A DNA stretch of 64,000 nucleotides from Rhynchopus sp. YZ270_cl-10 (GCA_964035575.1 OZ037887.1:62001-126000); one strand, 5' to 3'; positions 20,192-32,436 are shown, numbered from the stretch's first letter. Numbers and translations: made by a program. Notes: generated by a model from the sequence alone, not told the origin.

Positions 20192-21934
20192 TTATGAGTC
20201 GAACTCTATAAGCGGCGGTGGTGGTGCTAGCGGTGCTGCAGGCAACTTTGCCTCTGCAGGCTGCTGTACCGGGACTGGGGCAGGTGGAGTAGCCTCCGCA
20301 GCTGTGTCCCTCCCTTGCACTGCGAGGATCGACTCATCAAGGGTGCGTCTGCAACGCGTGCAGCGGGAGGGGTGGACGAAGTCGTGGCAGGCACCGCACA
20401 GCCACCATACCCCTTTGCGCACTGTCGCAGCCTCGCGGATGAGCAGCAGTTTGTGCGGATCCCCAATCCCCAAAATAGGCACGCTATGCGGTGTGTTGCG
20501 ACGACGACCAATCAGATGCAGTCTCTGGTTGATCATCGCACACCCGGTCACCAAGGCAGGCCCACGTTTGTCGTTCTGCAGGCAGACGAGAGTCCCGCAC
20601 GCAATCGCCTTGCCACAAACCGTTGAAAAATGCTGCATAAAATAGCGACTCGCATCCAGCGCCACCAACCCACCGCACGCAGGCGTGAAGTCGCACACCA
20701 GCAACGACTGAGGGTAGTTTGGGTCCACCTCTCTGTACGCTTCGAAACGCCAGTCAAGCATTTCCAGGACGGTGACGAGGTTGGAGGCGACGGAGAAGCG
20801 TGTCAACACCTTTGCCACTGCTTCCGTACAGACCTTGCGTGGGCGGGCGAAGTGGTGTGCCGTCTGTGGGGTCCATTTCAACGCCGTTTTGTGCGCTTTG
20901 TTTGGCGACCCTTGCATGCACAGTACATGGGGACAGCGTGCCGTTGTGATGTGCGGTGACCAGAACGCTACAGCCTCGGCCGCGTCACGGCGGGCAGCGG
21001 ACACTTCACTGCCATCTGTGCTCGCACTGCTCACCTCCGTCAGCACACCCTTCAACGCCACCAAGGCGCCTGCATCCCTCGTTGCGTCCCAACAGAGATA
21101 CCGCGACCCACACAACAATACCAACACCGCCACCCGCCTCCGGATGCCAGCAGCATCACCACCACGCAGTGCCTCCCCTAGGCAGTTCATTGCCAGCGCC
21201 ACAAAGCTGGTGCTCCGCTCATAGCGAGTCAGCGCACCCCGCTCCTTAAGGAACGACGGGTCAACACCGAGAGTCGTACTGAAGACCGTGCTGCTCTCTG
21301 GCGCAACGCTGTGTAGGTTGCTGAAAGCAGTGCGGGTCAGAAGCTCCTCCACAATGCCTTCGTTGGCCTCTGCGACAGCTACCGCAAGGAGGAGACACGC
21401 CTGGGGACAGTCCCACACCCGCCACTGCACGAAGGTGCGTACATCTGCTGCAGTCCTGCACAACATCACCACCATGCTCCGCAGACGCGACCGTGCCGGG
21501 AACACTGACGCACAGAGGCGTCTCCGCAGCGCCTCCTCCTCCTCCTGCAGTGCGGGGTTCACTACGACAGGTTCGAACGCAAGAAGGTAGGGTGGTGGGC
21601 CTGCTGCCTGCTCCGTCGGCAGCAACTCCGGGAGCGGTGGGGCGGAAAGCGCCGGCAGCGCTGGAAGCGGGGCCTCCTCCTGCTCTTCATGGTCCCCCAT
21701 GAGCCAGGTGGGGAACATCAGAAGAAGATCGTCCTCACGTTCACTTTCACGTTCCCGTTGTGCAGTATCACGCTCAGTATCTAGACGCGACTGCGGAGTG
21801 ACCGGAGGTGACACCGGCCCAGGAGTAGCCTCCGCATGACTATAGCACGAAGCACCTGGAGTGGCTTCAGAGCGGCTGTAGGTGGAAAGACCTGAAAGAT
21901 TTGGGTCAGCCTCAGCCCGAGGGGTCGACTGCAT
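20192..21934 (-). CDS. Unrecognised 580-aa protein with C-terminal zinc knuckle
   Basis: A 580-residue protein whose family I do not recognise. The first ~70 residues are low-complexity with repeated EATPG-like segments (SEATPGASCYSHAEATPGP). An acidic, proline-rich stretch follows to about residue 125. Residues about 125-470 look globular and alpha-helical, leucine- and alanine-rich, possibly repeat-like. Near the C-terminus, WWLCGACHDFVHPSRCTRC has the spacing W-x-C-x2-C-x8-C-x2-C, a zinc-ribbon or RanBP2-like knuckle slightly shorter than the standard RanBP2 finger. The tail is proline-rich and ends PPPPLIEFDS. The ATG at 21934 is the first in frame. It follows the kinesin gene in the direction of transcription. 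Confidence 0.85.
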   Translation of the reverse strand: MQSTPRAEADPNLSGLSTYSRSEATPGASCYSHAEATPGPVSPPVTPQSRLDTERDTAQRERESEREDDLLLMFPTWLMGDHEEQEEAPLPALPALSAPPLPELLPTEQAAGPPPYLLAFEPVVVNPALQEEEEALRRRLCASVFPARSRLRSMVVMLCRTAADVRTFVQWRVWDCPQACLLLAVAVAEANEGIVEELLTRTAFSNLHSVAPESSTVFSTTLGVDPSFLKERGALTRYERSTSFVALAMNCLGEALRGGDAAGIRRRVAVLVLLCGSRYLCWDATRDAGALVALKGVLTEVSSASTDGSEVSAARRDAAEAVAFWSPHITTARCPHVLCMQGSPNKAHKTALKWTPQTAHHFARPRKVCTEAVAKVLTRFSVASNLVTVLEMLDWRFEAYREVDPNYPQSLLVCDFTPACGGLVALDASRYFMQHFSTVCGKAIACGTLVCLQNDKRGPALVTGCAMINQRLHLIGRRRNTPHSVPILGIGDPHKLLLIREAATVRKGVWWLCGACHDFVHPSRCTRCRRTLDESILAVQGRDTAAEATPPAPVPVQQPAEAKLPAAPLAPPPPLIEFDS

Positions 21935-22858
21935 GGTGTGGTATGGGGACACCCGTTGCAAACAGGAAAAAAGGGGTAAAAAAAAAAAATGCCCTCCCCT
22001 TAGCTATGGGAGGGGTGCTGTCTCTGGAGAGATGAAGAGTGAGGGTGTGGTGGGTAAAAGAAGAAAAGTTTATAAGATGATCCAAAGAATGGCAAGAGGG
22101 GAAGCACGAAGTTTTTTTAGTTAGACACTGTATTAATGCAGAGAGAACCCCACGAGGGGTGATCTACATATTGACTTTGGGGAGGGAGGGGGAGGGGGAT
22201 CTAGGTTTTGGCTGCAAAGGGGAAAAGGGAGAGGACATCGCGTCACTCAACCATTAGGCCTCATTGCAGCATAACAGTAATACCGACACATATACGTCAT
22301 TTGATCCAGATGTGCCGGAAGGCACGCTGGTGCAAATGGCAACCCATCATGCGTGCATGGGAACGCACAACGTGAAAGGAAGAAGAAGAATGAAGTCTTA
22401 AAAAGCAATCAAGAGAAAACGCTTCAAAATAAAGTGAAAAGGGTTTTAGTGGTGCTTAGCGGACCCTTTAAAAACTGATGGAAAGGTGAAACAAACAGGT
22501 ATCGCGGCGAATGGATCAATCATAAACCTCTCGTATCCAAAAGCTGTCCCGTTTTCCTGGTTTTCAAATGCATACGCAAAAAAATACGCGTTTCCCTTTG
22601 CAGGAGAGACTGTGTAGGATGTATCCTTACGAAGAGGCTTGCTGCAGAGGACAGGACAAGAGAAAAGAGAGAAAATGGTCTAAAAAAGCAAACAAACAAA
22701 CCCAGAACGGAACGGCCGTTTCCCAACAGGAAAACCCCCAACGAAACGAACAAAGAAAACAGATAGCTACCATGCTGTCCTTAGGTAAAGGAACCCCACC
22801 CCTAAGAGGGTGCGTACTGCTGTCAGGGCGCCGCAAGCCACATGCCACATGCCACGTG
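21935..22858. other. Intergenic, kinesin 3' flank
   Basis: No gene seen. It holds a partial H1 module (AAGATGATCC near 22074) and otherwise unremarkable moderately AT-rich DNA. Confidence 0.6.
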
Positions 22859-25800
22859 TCAGGTTTCCTCAGCCTCCTCGCCTGCCTTCATCTTCGCGAT
22901 GATCCCCTTCAGTCGTGCCACCTCCTTCGACTCTGTTGCTTTGCTAGCGTCGTTCGAGATGAGCTTTGTGCGTGCGGCATACTGTAGTGTGGTGTCGAGA
23001 TACGTTGTGTACGTTGTTGGACTGATGCGGTTAAAAACTAACAATTGTAACGACAGACGTACCTCATCACACATCTAAAGAATAACAAAGAAAGGTGCAT
23101 GAGAGTGAACCTCAGCCCTCATGCCATCCACCTAACAAAAAAAATTGAGCACAGAGGGACAGCAGAGCAACGCTGTCTCCGCTTTGCCCCTTTCTCGCCA
23201 ACTGTCCTTCTTCTTCATCTGTCTTGATGCAAACAAAAAGGAAAATCAAATATCAACGCCCAGATGAATCCATAATTATGACAAAAAAGGTGTCCATTTA
23301 CATACGACAAGGGTGTTCGCGGTTTCGTCTTGGTTGTAGCTTGCCGGGGACACTGCGGCAATCATCATCGTCTTAGCGTTGCCTCCTATCGAATCCGACA
23401 TCAGCATTGTGAGTTTGTTGTTCCTGTATGGGATGAAGCCCCCTGCACTCTCCGCAGTGGACAGTGCGGAGATCACGTCACCGAGCGCTGTGAGGGATTT
23501 GTTGATGGCCTTTGCCTCCTTTTGGCCAGCCTCGTCTGTGATCCCTGTCTTGTCCATCCGCTCAGAACCTGCCAGGTCAACAAGACTCATTTTCCCCAAC
23601 GCCACTTTCCCTGTCGCAATGTGCGTCGTTTCTAATAAAATCCCGAACACCAAATGCGATCGTGACGAAGCAGCATTCATCCCCGTACTCCGAACCCTAC
23701 GCTGCTTGCACCCACGTACATACTCCATTGCAAGCTCCTCTCGTGTCGCCACCTGCGTAATGGTAGTGCCAGGCACCTCCACTGTGCCCTTTGCGTTCTT
23801 TTTGATGTCCAAAACTGGGACCTCTGCACCAGGCTTCAGCTTAGTTTTGTCGAGAAGCAGATCGTTGAGGTTATCGAGGTAGAGTTCGAGCATGTAGCAG
23901 GACACTGAGAAGCGGAAGTTCTTCATGTCCTCCAACGTCTCGAAGACCTCGTTGATGCAGCGTGGTGTGATGCCGGGCTTGTCGGGGCTGCCTTCCATTG
24001 TCCATGTCTTTCCTGACCCGGTTTGGCCGTACGCAAAGATGCATGTGTTGTAGCCGTCTACTGCGGATTGGACAAAGTGCTTTGATTCGTTCCATACACC
24101 GTCCTGATGTGAGTCAGGGGAAAAGACGTGGTCAAATGTGTGCTCCTTCTTCTTGTTAGGCAGTGAAATGGTGGTGTCGTCAGGGAACACAACAATGGCC
24201 TTGCTCTCCTTCTTCTTCTCAATGCTGTTCATCGGCCTGCACCGCACCATGACACGGATCTTCCCTTTGAGGTCCTGGATTTCGTTGAAGTATTTCTTGC
24301 GGAGTTGGGACTCCTTCTTGAAGGCGTCTTCCTTCTCCGTGGCAAGCGCCTGAAGCTCTTTGTTGCGCTGCTTTGTTTCGACCTGTTCCGCCTGGATCGC
24401 TTCGATATCGCCTACGTCATTCTGCAGCTTGGTGTACTTCTTCTTCTCCTGCGCCAACTCTTGTTGCGTCTGTTTCTGCTGTTTTTTCACACCCTCCAAA
24501 TCCTTCGACAACTGCGCCGCATTTCCCGTTGCCTTCTCCAACCGTTTAATCTCCTTTTTAAAGTCCTTCTCTCGAGCCTCTTGCTCCTTCGTTTTTGCCT
24601 TCATTTGTTGCATTAATTTCTGTTGTTCCACCTTTGCATTTTGCATTGCTAGCTCTGTCTCTTCGGACTCACCTTCCCCTCCTCCTCCTCCTCCACCACC
24701 ACCACCCCCTCCACCTTCACCCCTGCGCATCAAGCAGAAGACCTCAAAATGGTGTACCAACTCATCGCAGAACGCAAAGACATTAGTCACCGTACGCAGC
24801 CCTTCGCAGGTGAAGTGCTCTAAGAGTAATGTCTGTAGAGGGGCCAGTTGGGTCTCGACCTCGGGCACATCGTTGGCGTGCAGTGCTGACGACAGAGCGT
24901 CAAGTTCTTCTAGTAGTAGGCTGTGGTGTGCGTACAAACCTTTCCCTAGACACGCGATGCTGTCGTGGAGGGTACGCAGCAAGGTTGTGGCGGCAGTGTT
25001 GTGTGCCAAGGCGAGGGCGGCAATCTGTGTTGTGCATTCCTTTGTGAGTCTCCCCTTCTCGCTTCGCTGTGTGCGCAGGTCTGCACGGTGCTGTGTTACG
25101 GTAGCGTCTGCTGCAGCCAAAGCGTCGTCATCCACTTCGTCAGCCTCTTGAAGTGTGGTGTGCTCCTCCACTGCGGTGCGTAGGTTGGTCTCGATGGTTT
25201 CGATGGCCAAGGTAGAGGTAGCGATCTGTTCTTGGCATGTGGCGTCCAATGTTGTGACTGTCTCCGCAAAGGTTTTGTCTGCCTCGCAGAGAGTCTCGAA
25301 AGTGTTGCGGATTGTCTCAATCGACTCCTTCTGTAGCGCTACCAGCGGCGCTTCCTTCTCTTCAAAGCCGTGTTCTGTGTTGGGGATGTGTGTGTGTACT
25401 GCAGCCCGCTGTGCTGCCAATTCTGTGCCAAAGTTGAGTGCTCCTTCTTGCAGTGTGTTCAGGTCCTCAAGGAGGCTGTTCTGAACGGCGTCTCTAGAAG
25501 AGGCAAACTGTGTGGATGGAGTGAGTGTCGTTGTGTTGCCGGCAAAGAGCTGTTTTTCGGCGTCGCTCCGCTCGCGGATTCTGGCAGCAACGCTTGCCCA
25601 GACGGTGCTGCAGTGCTCTGTGTGTCGGCGGTGGTGCTGCAAGAAGGTGCTGTTCAGAGCATGCCTTCTGGACACATCGCAGAACTGCAGCTGCAGCGCG
25701 CTGTGGTGTTCTGCTATTTCCTCGAGGGAGTGCAGTTTGGCTTCGTTTGCTGCGGCCGCTGTTGTGCTGCATTCTGATGTCTCCTGCAGTGCTTGGAGCT

Positions 25801-27738
25801 TTGCCTCGAGGTCCTCTATCGAAGCGATGTGGACGTTGGAGGCTGCTTCCTGTTGTTGCAGTGCTGCTTCCTTGGCAGCGATCTGCTCGCGTAGGGTGGA
25901 GACTGTTGCTTCTACCTCGGTGGCGCCTTCGGCAAGGCGCTGCTGTGTGGTGTAGTGTTGCGTGCTGAGGTCGATGGACAGCATTGATATTGTTTCTGCG
26001 ACCCTGCGTTCGTGTCGTGTGTTCATGGAGCGTGCTCGGCGCAGTGCTGTTTGGATGTGGGTTTTGAGGGTCGCGACGGCAGCCCTTTCTTCTGCGAGTT
26101 TGCGGTCTTTGCTTTCGTTGTCGGTTTGTTGTGATAAGAGTTTTTGTTCGCAGGTTGCGTTAAGCTCGGCGAGTCTGGTTTGGATGTCCGCGTCGAGCGA
26201 GTTCGCGACGTCCTTCTTTGCACGAATGAGGTCGCGTTCGTAGCGTTCCTCTGCCTTGCGCGCATCGTGGAGGCTGCGCTCGCGTTCTGCCGAGAGCTCC
26301 TCCTCTGCGCGCTTCTGCTTCTCCGCAAGCGACGCAGTCATGCGCTCCACCTCGCTCGCCATGTCCGCGCGGCGTCCCTCAAGCAGGGTGTGTTCGTGGC
26401 TGAGCTTCATCTGTTGCACCTCAATGCGTGCCTCCTGCTCCTTCTCCAAGTCACCGATGCGTACACGTGCCTGTGCCACTTCGTCGTCAACACTCCCAAG
26501 AATCTCAACCCTCATCCGCTTCATCTTCTCCTTATGCGCCCTCCTCTGTGACAGCATCTCTGCACGGTGCTGTTCACTTAGCTTTGCGACGAATTCTGAT
26601 GGAGAGATGGATGGTGATGTGTGGTGATGTGGTGGGTGAGGTGTGTTGTAAGGGAAGTCTATGAAAGAAAAGTTGAAAGATAAATATGTCTTGCGGACAC
26701 AGACAGCTTCCACAGTGATCGAGGCGAGAGAAAAAATGATGCCGAAACACAAACACGGTTTGACAAAAGTGACAATGAAAAAAAAGGGGGGCGTATTGGA
26801 GTGGGTCTTGTACCTTTGACCCGCATCTCGGCAGAGGCTTTGTACTGCGTGTATTGTTGCTCTGCAGCGTCGATGGCCTGTGGTGGTGGGTTGGTAGATG
26901 GATGGTGTGGCTGGGTGGTGTGCAGGGTGCAGAAAGCCACAAAGGGCAAAGGTGCAAAGGTGGTCCTGGTTGTCGTAGTCAAGAGGGTGATGTCCGAGCC
27001 AAAGCAAAAGGAAAAAGAGGGGGAAAGAAGAAATATATTGCACTCTGAATATCCCACATGTCACATACTTCAACGTGCTGCGACTTTGTCTTTGCTATCT
27101 CTGCACACATGTCCTGCAGCTTCTCCCGTGCAACACGCAGCGGCACGTACTCCTCACGCGCAACCACAAGCACAGGTGTGGCACCTGTCAGTGCAGGGTC
27201 TGGGTCAATGTGCTCCGTCGTAGGACGCCACTCAGCTGCACGAGAGTCCACTTGTGTCACGTCTGGGAGGATCTCGATACACTGTAGGGAGTAGTAGGGT
27301 GTGGAAGGCTGTGCAGTAACATCCACGTGAATCTCGTTACTCCGCCATGGTCAAGCACGGAAAAAAAAGAGAAAAATTGAAAGATGAACCACTCGCGCAC
27401 CATTGGAGAGAGAAAAACAAAACACATACATGCTCATCCCTGTGCGCCACACCCGGCAGCTCTGCTGTGTGTCTGTGTATCGAGCTATTCGCTCGAGGTG
27501 CGTCTGTCGACCCAGAGCGTTCCAAGGGTGCACCCGGCCCGCTTTGCAAGGGGTTGCCTGTCTCGGTGGGTGCAGGTGTGCCTCCTTGTGTGGGCGCGGG
27601 TGTGGTCGTAGGTGTGCCCTGCCACCCTGCACGCATGGCCGGAACAGCACCACCGCCACCACCGCCACCACCGCCACCACCGCCACCACCGCCACCACCG
27701 CCACCACCGCCACCACCCAGCTGAACCCCATCAGCCAT
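22859..27738 (-). CDS. Kinesin-14, C-terminal motor, five exons
   Basis: Exons 27430-27738, 27069-27332, 26814-26877, 23306-26595 and 22859-22981 give 1349 residues. The intron starts are GTATGT, GTATGT, GTACAA and GTATGT; the ends are AG. Exon 1 encodes a long polyglycine run and a Pro/Thr-rich segment. Residues about 214-985 are predicted coiled coil, interrupted near 836-860 by a second Gly/Glu tract. The neck NEIQDLKGKIRVMVRCRP and a motor at the C-terminus mark kinesin-14, the minus-end-directed class. The P-loop GQTGSGKT (about 1066), NAASSRSH (about 1183) and DLAGSE (about 1218) are intact. The last intron splits the motor: ANTLV joins YAARTKLISN. The tail SKEVARLKGIIAKMKAG resembles KCBP-like kinesins. 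Joining phases agree at every junction, which supports the model. Likely role: spindle or cortical microtubule organisation. Confidence 0.9.
22982..23305 (-). other. Kinesin intron 4 with hairpin module
   Basis: A GTATGT...CAG intron of 324 nt that interrupts the motor domain. It contains AGGTGCATGAGAGTGAACCT, then CAGCCCTCATGCCATCCACCT, an imperfect hairpin of H1/H2 type. Confidence 0.75.
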
Positions 27739-28178
27739 CGTTCCAGGCTAACTTAGCATAGCAGCCGTTGTGTTGGGTGTGCTGGTTGTGTGCTTGTGAG
27801 AGGGGGGGGTTCACGGATGTTCCGCTATTTGTACAAAAAGAAAAAATGAACAAATGGGTGTAGTCGTTGTGAAGTAACGTTAAAAACGCCAAAAAATGAC
27901 AAATGTTACGGAACCAGGGAAAGGAGCAAAAAAAAAACCCCCCTTCTGTTCTTCTTAAAAGTGTACCTTACCGAGGCAAGTGGACAAAAAAAGAGTAGTT
28001 AAAACGTGTGCAATAAGCTGGCCTGACTCCAAAAAAAATACGCATCAATGCCAAAGAAGCAAACAGAGGTTAGCAGAGTACTGTATTACTGTGAACAAGG
28101 CGGCACATGAAGCCCAACTCTTTTAAAGCGTAGGGAGGGAAAACCCCTACTCCCACGGAACCCCCCCATTTTTCGACC
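27739..28178. other. Kinesin 5' flank
   Basis: Just upstream of the kinesin ATG (on the minus strand) is GTTAGCCTGGAACG, which includes an AG that could accept a spliced leader. The rest is AT-rich with no gene. Confidence 0.4.
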
Positions 28179-28186
28179 CCCTCGTT

Positions 28187-29685
28187 CAGGGTAGATCCTT
28201 ATTTTCGCTAAAAACGCTAAAAATCCCAGATTTATTTTCGTTTTTTTCCTTTTTTTTCTCTCCCGTTTTTGAGATTTTTCGGCGCAGGCCTGACGCTAAC
28301 TTTCAGGTTTTTGGGAAATCGTGGGGGGTTGATGGTTTGTCCGCGAGCGAAGCGAGCGGGAAAAAAAATTTAAGGTGTACCTCCGCGAGCGCAGCGAGCG
28401 GGAAAATTGAGTGACGATCTAAAAAAAAACCAACAAGCAGGTTGGTACTGTACTGAGGCAGAATAGTGGTGCTTTTTTACACATCTCAGCTGTCGTAGAA
28501 CTAAACCCCAGGGGATAATATAGGTTTTGGGGGTTTTCGCTGAAACTCGGTCGAACCAGGGTCCCCAACCCAGCTCGTTAGGGCCTCCGGCGGAATGTGA
28601 GAATTCCTCGGTTATTCTACTGCGGAGTTCGGCACTGCATTGATATTTGCACCAGGCACACACAGTGACCTCAGTATATTTACAAAAAGAAACGGAGGTC
28701 GTGGCACCCATGGCGAAGCCACGGTACGCAACATTTCTAAAAATTGCGCTCAAAATAGCACACTTTTACTGCCAAACTAGTCATGGGAAGGGTGGGTTGC
28801 AAGCTTGCGCCGCAGGCACGGTACGCTACTTTTTTTCTTTCGCATGCTTCCTTTTCCTTCGGCGTTTGACCAATTAAATCACATTCCGGCAGTGACCCTT
28901 GTCGGACACTGCGCCCTCTGACAAGGGTAATACTTTCTAGAAACATTCTGAAAAAAGTGGTAGTACCCGGCATTAGCAAGAAAATTTTCAAAATTAAATA
29001 GGTGGTGCCGATGCACCAGCAGTTTGGGTGGGCGAGACCGCATTGGGTGAACCTCCGCGAGCGCAGCGAGCGGAAATTTTTTTTCCGCAGTTTTTGGGCA
29101 AAGTTCAAAATCCCACCAAAAATTAAGTGGGGATTTTCGACAACAATACTGGGGCCCTATGGGTTTTTGGATTTTGGCCGAACAGTGTTGTGTTTCTGCC
29201 TTGGTCCGGTTGAAGTCTTTATTACTGGATCTCATACTCCGTACAGGTGACCCATACCCTACCCGACCTTTAACACACCCGCATTTCTTCGAAACCTCCA
29301 CCCTCAGCACCACCCCTTTTACAATGGTCTGCTTTGCGGGTTTGCGGACATAGTAATTGTGTTCTTCAAGGTTATGCTTCAAAATTGTCTTATGCAAGGT
29401 GACACTCATTGGTCCTTGTCTTATGAAGTGAAGACAAATATTAAAGGGGTATTGGCGGGCCGAAGGCCATCCAAAAAAACGGTAGCGAACTTTTACTTTT
29501 TTTCCTTTTGGTTTTCCCCTTATTTTGACTTTCCGGATCGATTGCGGACCGTGGTGGTGCCACTCTGTGGCTGGAAATTAGTAGGTAACCAAAAAAATGG
29601 GCCAGAGAAAAAAGGAAAAAAAAAAAGGAAAAAAAAATAAAAAATCTCGAATCCTTATTTTCACTTTCGCTAAGGATCTACCCTG
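28187..29685. mobile_element. hAT-like non-autonomous transposon, 1.5 kb
   Basis: Inverted ends CAGGGTAGATCCTTA and TAAGGATCTACCCTG are flanked by a perfect 8-bp duplication CCCTCGTT. The CAGGG ends and 8-bp target duplication are diagnostic of hAT-type insertion. The interior holds three copies of a GCGAGCGMAGCGAGC palindrome (near 28341, 28385 and 29051), a variant of the shared core (TTGCGCCGCAGGCACGGTAC) and a second, more diverged core variant near 29450. The largest open frames (up to about 176 codons) do not resemble a transposase, so it is probably a deletion derivative or composite. It lies between the kinesin and aminopeptidase genes. Confidence 0.88.
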
Positions 29686-29796
29686 CCCTCGTTTATTTTC
29701 TTTTTTTTTTTTCTCAACAATCCTTTTCTCCCTCACATTCAGGCTAGCTTTGGGAGACATGGCCTCTGCGACCCACTGGTAGACCTAACGTTGCAC

Positions 29797-32436
29797 TCAG
29801 AGGCCTTTGAGGTAGGTGATCAGAGCAGCCTGGTCGCGCTTTTTGAAGGCACGGGTGAGTTTGAGCTCTTCAATGGATTGCTTGAGGCTGGAATCGGCGC
29901 ACTTCTTGTCGTCCTCGCTGACAGTGGCCCACCACGCCTCGAGGGCCGCACAGTCGTCGTCGCCCACAAGCGCTGCGTAGAACGACCCAATGGACATCAT
30001 GAGGTAGCCGCCGTACTGCTTCAACAGCTTCGACCAGTTCTCGGTTGTGTACTTGAAGGTCATCTGTGCAGAGACGCTGTTCGCAAGCAGGGAGTACACA
30101 ATCGTGGGAATGTTCTGTGCACGCACCTTCCCGCCAAAGGCATAGGCCAGAGTCTCCTCCAGCAACGCCACGTCGCGTGTCTTCGCAAGCGCACGCAGAC
30201 AGCGTCCACGCTCGGTGGCCTCGTTGTCTTCGTTTTCAAAGCGTGCCCGCAGGGTGTCCCACGCAGCGCGCCCCGTTTCGTTGCGTACCTGTGCACTGTA
30301 GACACCGCCACGCACATCAGAGGGAAGGTCCTTCTCGTCCTCGGATGCGATGAAGCGGTGGTACCGTGCGTCCGCCTCTGCCAACGCAGGCTTGCTTCCT
30401 GCAGCGGCCAGCCAGGAGCAGACCAGCCCGCGCAGCTCCTTGGTTCTGTCCGAGTCGCCGTCCTTGCTGTCCCAGGTGAGCTGCTCAGAGAGCCGTGCCA
30501 GGAGGCGCACTGCGTAGGCGTCCAGCAGCGCCTCGCCTTCTGTGCCCTTCACGAGGGGCTCAAGGGTCACGACCGCAGAGTGGATGGCCTGCCACACCGT
30601 GGTGTCGTCCTGTGCAATGCAGGCGTCGATGAACGTCAGCACCTCCACAGCAGGGAGCACGCCTGCGCGTGCAGAGGCAGCAAGGTTGTTGATTGTCCCC
30701 GACACGTCCACGGCGCTGACCTTGCCGTCCTTGACAGCGGTGGTCAGTGCGGTCAGCATCGCAGTCTCGTAATGCACGCGGACGACAGCAAACTGCCCCG
30801 CATTGACGTTGACCCACACAGCGTTGTCCGGGATCGGGACGACCTGCGTGCGTTCGGAAAGGAGCACCTTCTGCGATCCCTGGTCGGTTTCGATTGTCAT
30901 CGGGATGCTCCAGATCTGGCTGTCCTCCTCTGCAGTCGGCGCACGCGCCGCGAGGAAGCGGTTCTGTGTGATCTCGACGCCCTCAGGGAGCCTGCGGGTG
31001 TGGAGCACGGGGTAGCCCTGCTTCTGTGTCCAGTCGGACATGACCTTGGTGACGGGCATGTTGGAGGCTTTCTCGAAGGCGTTGAAGAGGTCTGTGGTGG
31101 TGGCGTTCTTGTACGAGAACTCCTTGATGTACGCGGCCAAGGCCTTGCGGAAGGGCTCGGCACCGATCCAGTCGTGCAGCATGCGCATCAGGGAGCACCC
31201 CTTCGAGTAGCTGATGCCGTCGAAGATCTCGTCAATCTCCTCCGTCCGCGACACAAACACGTCCACCTCCACAGGGTGGCTGCTCTCAAGCGCATCCACA
31301 TTCAGCGCAGAGTCGTAGTCCTCAGAGATGAAGCGGTTCCACGACTTCCACGACGGGTACAGCTTGTCCACTGTGTCGTACTCGATGAAGGTTGCGAAGG
31401 ACTCGTTGAGCCAGAGCTCCTTCCACCATTCCATGGTGACCAGGTTCCCAAACCATTGGTGGGCAAGCTCGTGCGCAACCACCAAGGCAACGTACTCACG
31501 CGACTTGAACGACGACTCGGCTGTGCACAGCAGAGTGGTCTCCCTGTATGTGATGAGGCCCCAGTTCTCCATTGCACCACATTGGAAGTCGGGGATGGCG
31601 ATGAGGTCGCACTTCACAAGGGGGTAGTCCACCTCGAAGTAGCGTTCGTAGACAGCAAGACACTTCGCAGCCACGTCCAGGGCGAACTCGCCTTTGTGCT
31701 TCTGCCCGGGGATGGTGTACACACGGAGCAGCGTGGTGTCGCCGCTGTTGACCTTCGTGACAGAGGCCTCGACGTACTCAACGTCGCCCACCACAAAGGC
31801 AAGCAGGTACGTAGACATGACGGGTGATGTCGCGAAGGTCACAGTCTTGAGGCCGTCGGTGGTGTTCGTCGTGTCTTTGACCTGCATGTTCGAAAGCGCC
31901 GTCAGCTCCTGCGGCACGGTGAGCTGCACATCAAATGTCGCCTTGTGAATAGGCTCGTCCCAGCAAGGCAGCGCGCGCCTGCAGTCGCCAGGCTCGAACT
32001 GCGTGGTCGCCATGGTGTGCTCGACCTCCACACCGTCGGTGACAGTCTTGTACGACGACGCGTAGAAGCCCTTCATCAGATCGTTCAGCACACCGACGTA
32101 CTCATACACGATGTGCACCGCACCCTCCGCAAGCTTCTCAGGCACCTCCAGCGTCACTCGCTCCAGCTTTGTGTCCACAACCAGCTCTGCTGCCTTGAAG
32201 GTGAACTGAAGGGTTTGGGTAGCATTAGATTCACATATGGAAAACGCAGTCCACGCGCCACCAAGGGGGCAGTGTCATACCGTCTTGCTCCCCTGCGTCA
32301 CGGTGGCCGAGTCAAAGGTCATGTCGAGTGCGTTCGTGACCACGGTGCTGGTGGCGGTGTGCACGACAGCGTCGATGTCGCAGCGCCCCTTGAAGGTGCA
32401 CGCCTTCAAGTCGGGTGTGAGCTTCACGGCGTAGTG
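29797..32436 (-). CDS. M1-family zinc aminopeptidase
   Basis: Exons 32281-32436 and 29797-32205 (intron GTATGA...CAG, 75 nt) encode 854 residues. Counting from HYAVKLTPD in the first of these, the GAMEN exopeptidase motif is near residue 262. HELAHQW (HExxH) is near 296, with the third zinc ligand in WLNESFATF about 18 residues later. The long C-terminal half matches the helical ERAP1_C-type domain. The closest well-known relatives are puromycin-sensitive and other cytosolic M1 aminopeptidases, which trim N-terminal residues from peptides; no signal peptide is visible. The N-terminus is unresolved. An AG acceptor (CCACCCACAG) precedes HYAVK, and a GTAAGA donor lies at 32490, but neither ATG before it joins in frame. 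A few residues, including the start codon, are missing from this model. Confidence 0.92.

Noticed and set aside
28341-29070. GCGAGCGAAGCGAGC palindromes considered as a CRISPR-like array
   Set aside because: Only three copies with irregular spacing, inside a hAT-like element in a eukaryotic context.
29791-31827. A 678-codon plus-strand frame opposite the aminopeptidase
   Set aside because: Antisense shadow of a GC-rich gene. The minus strand has the HExxH and GAMEN motifs; the plus frame has His/Arg/Leu-rich composition without a domain.
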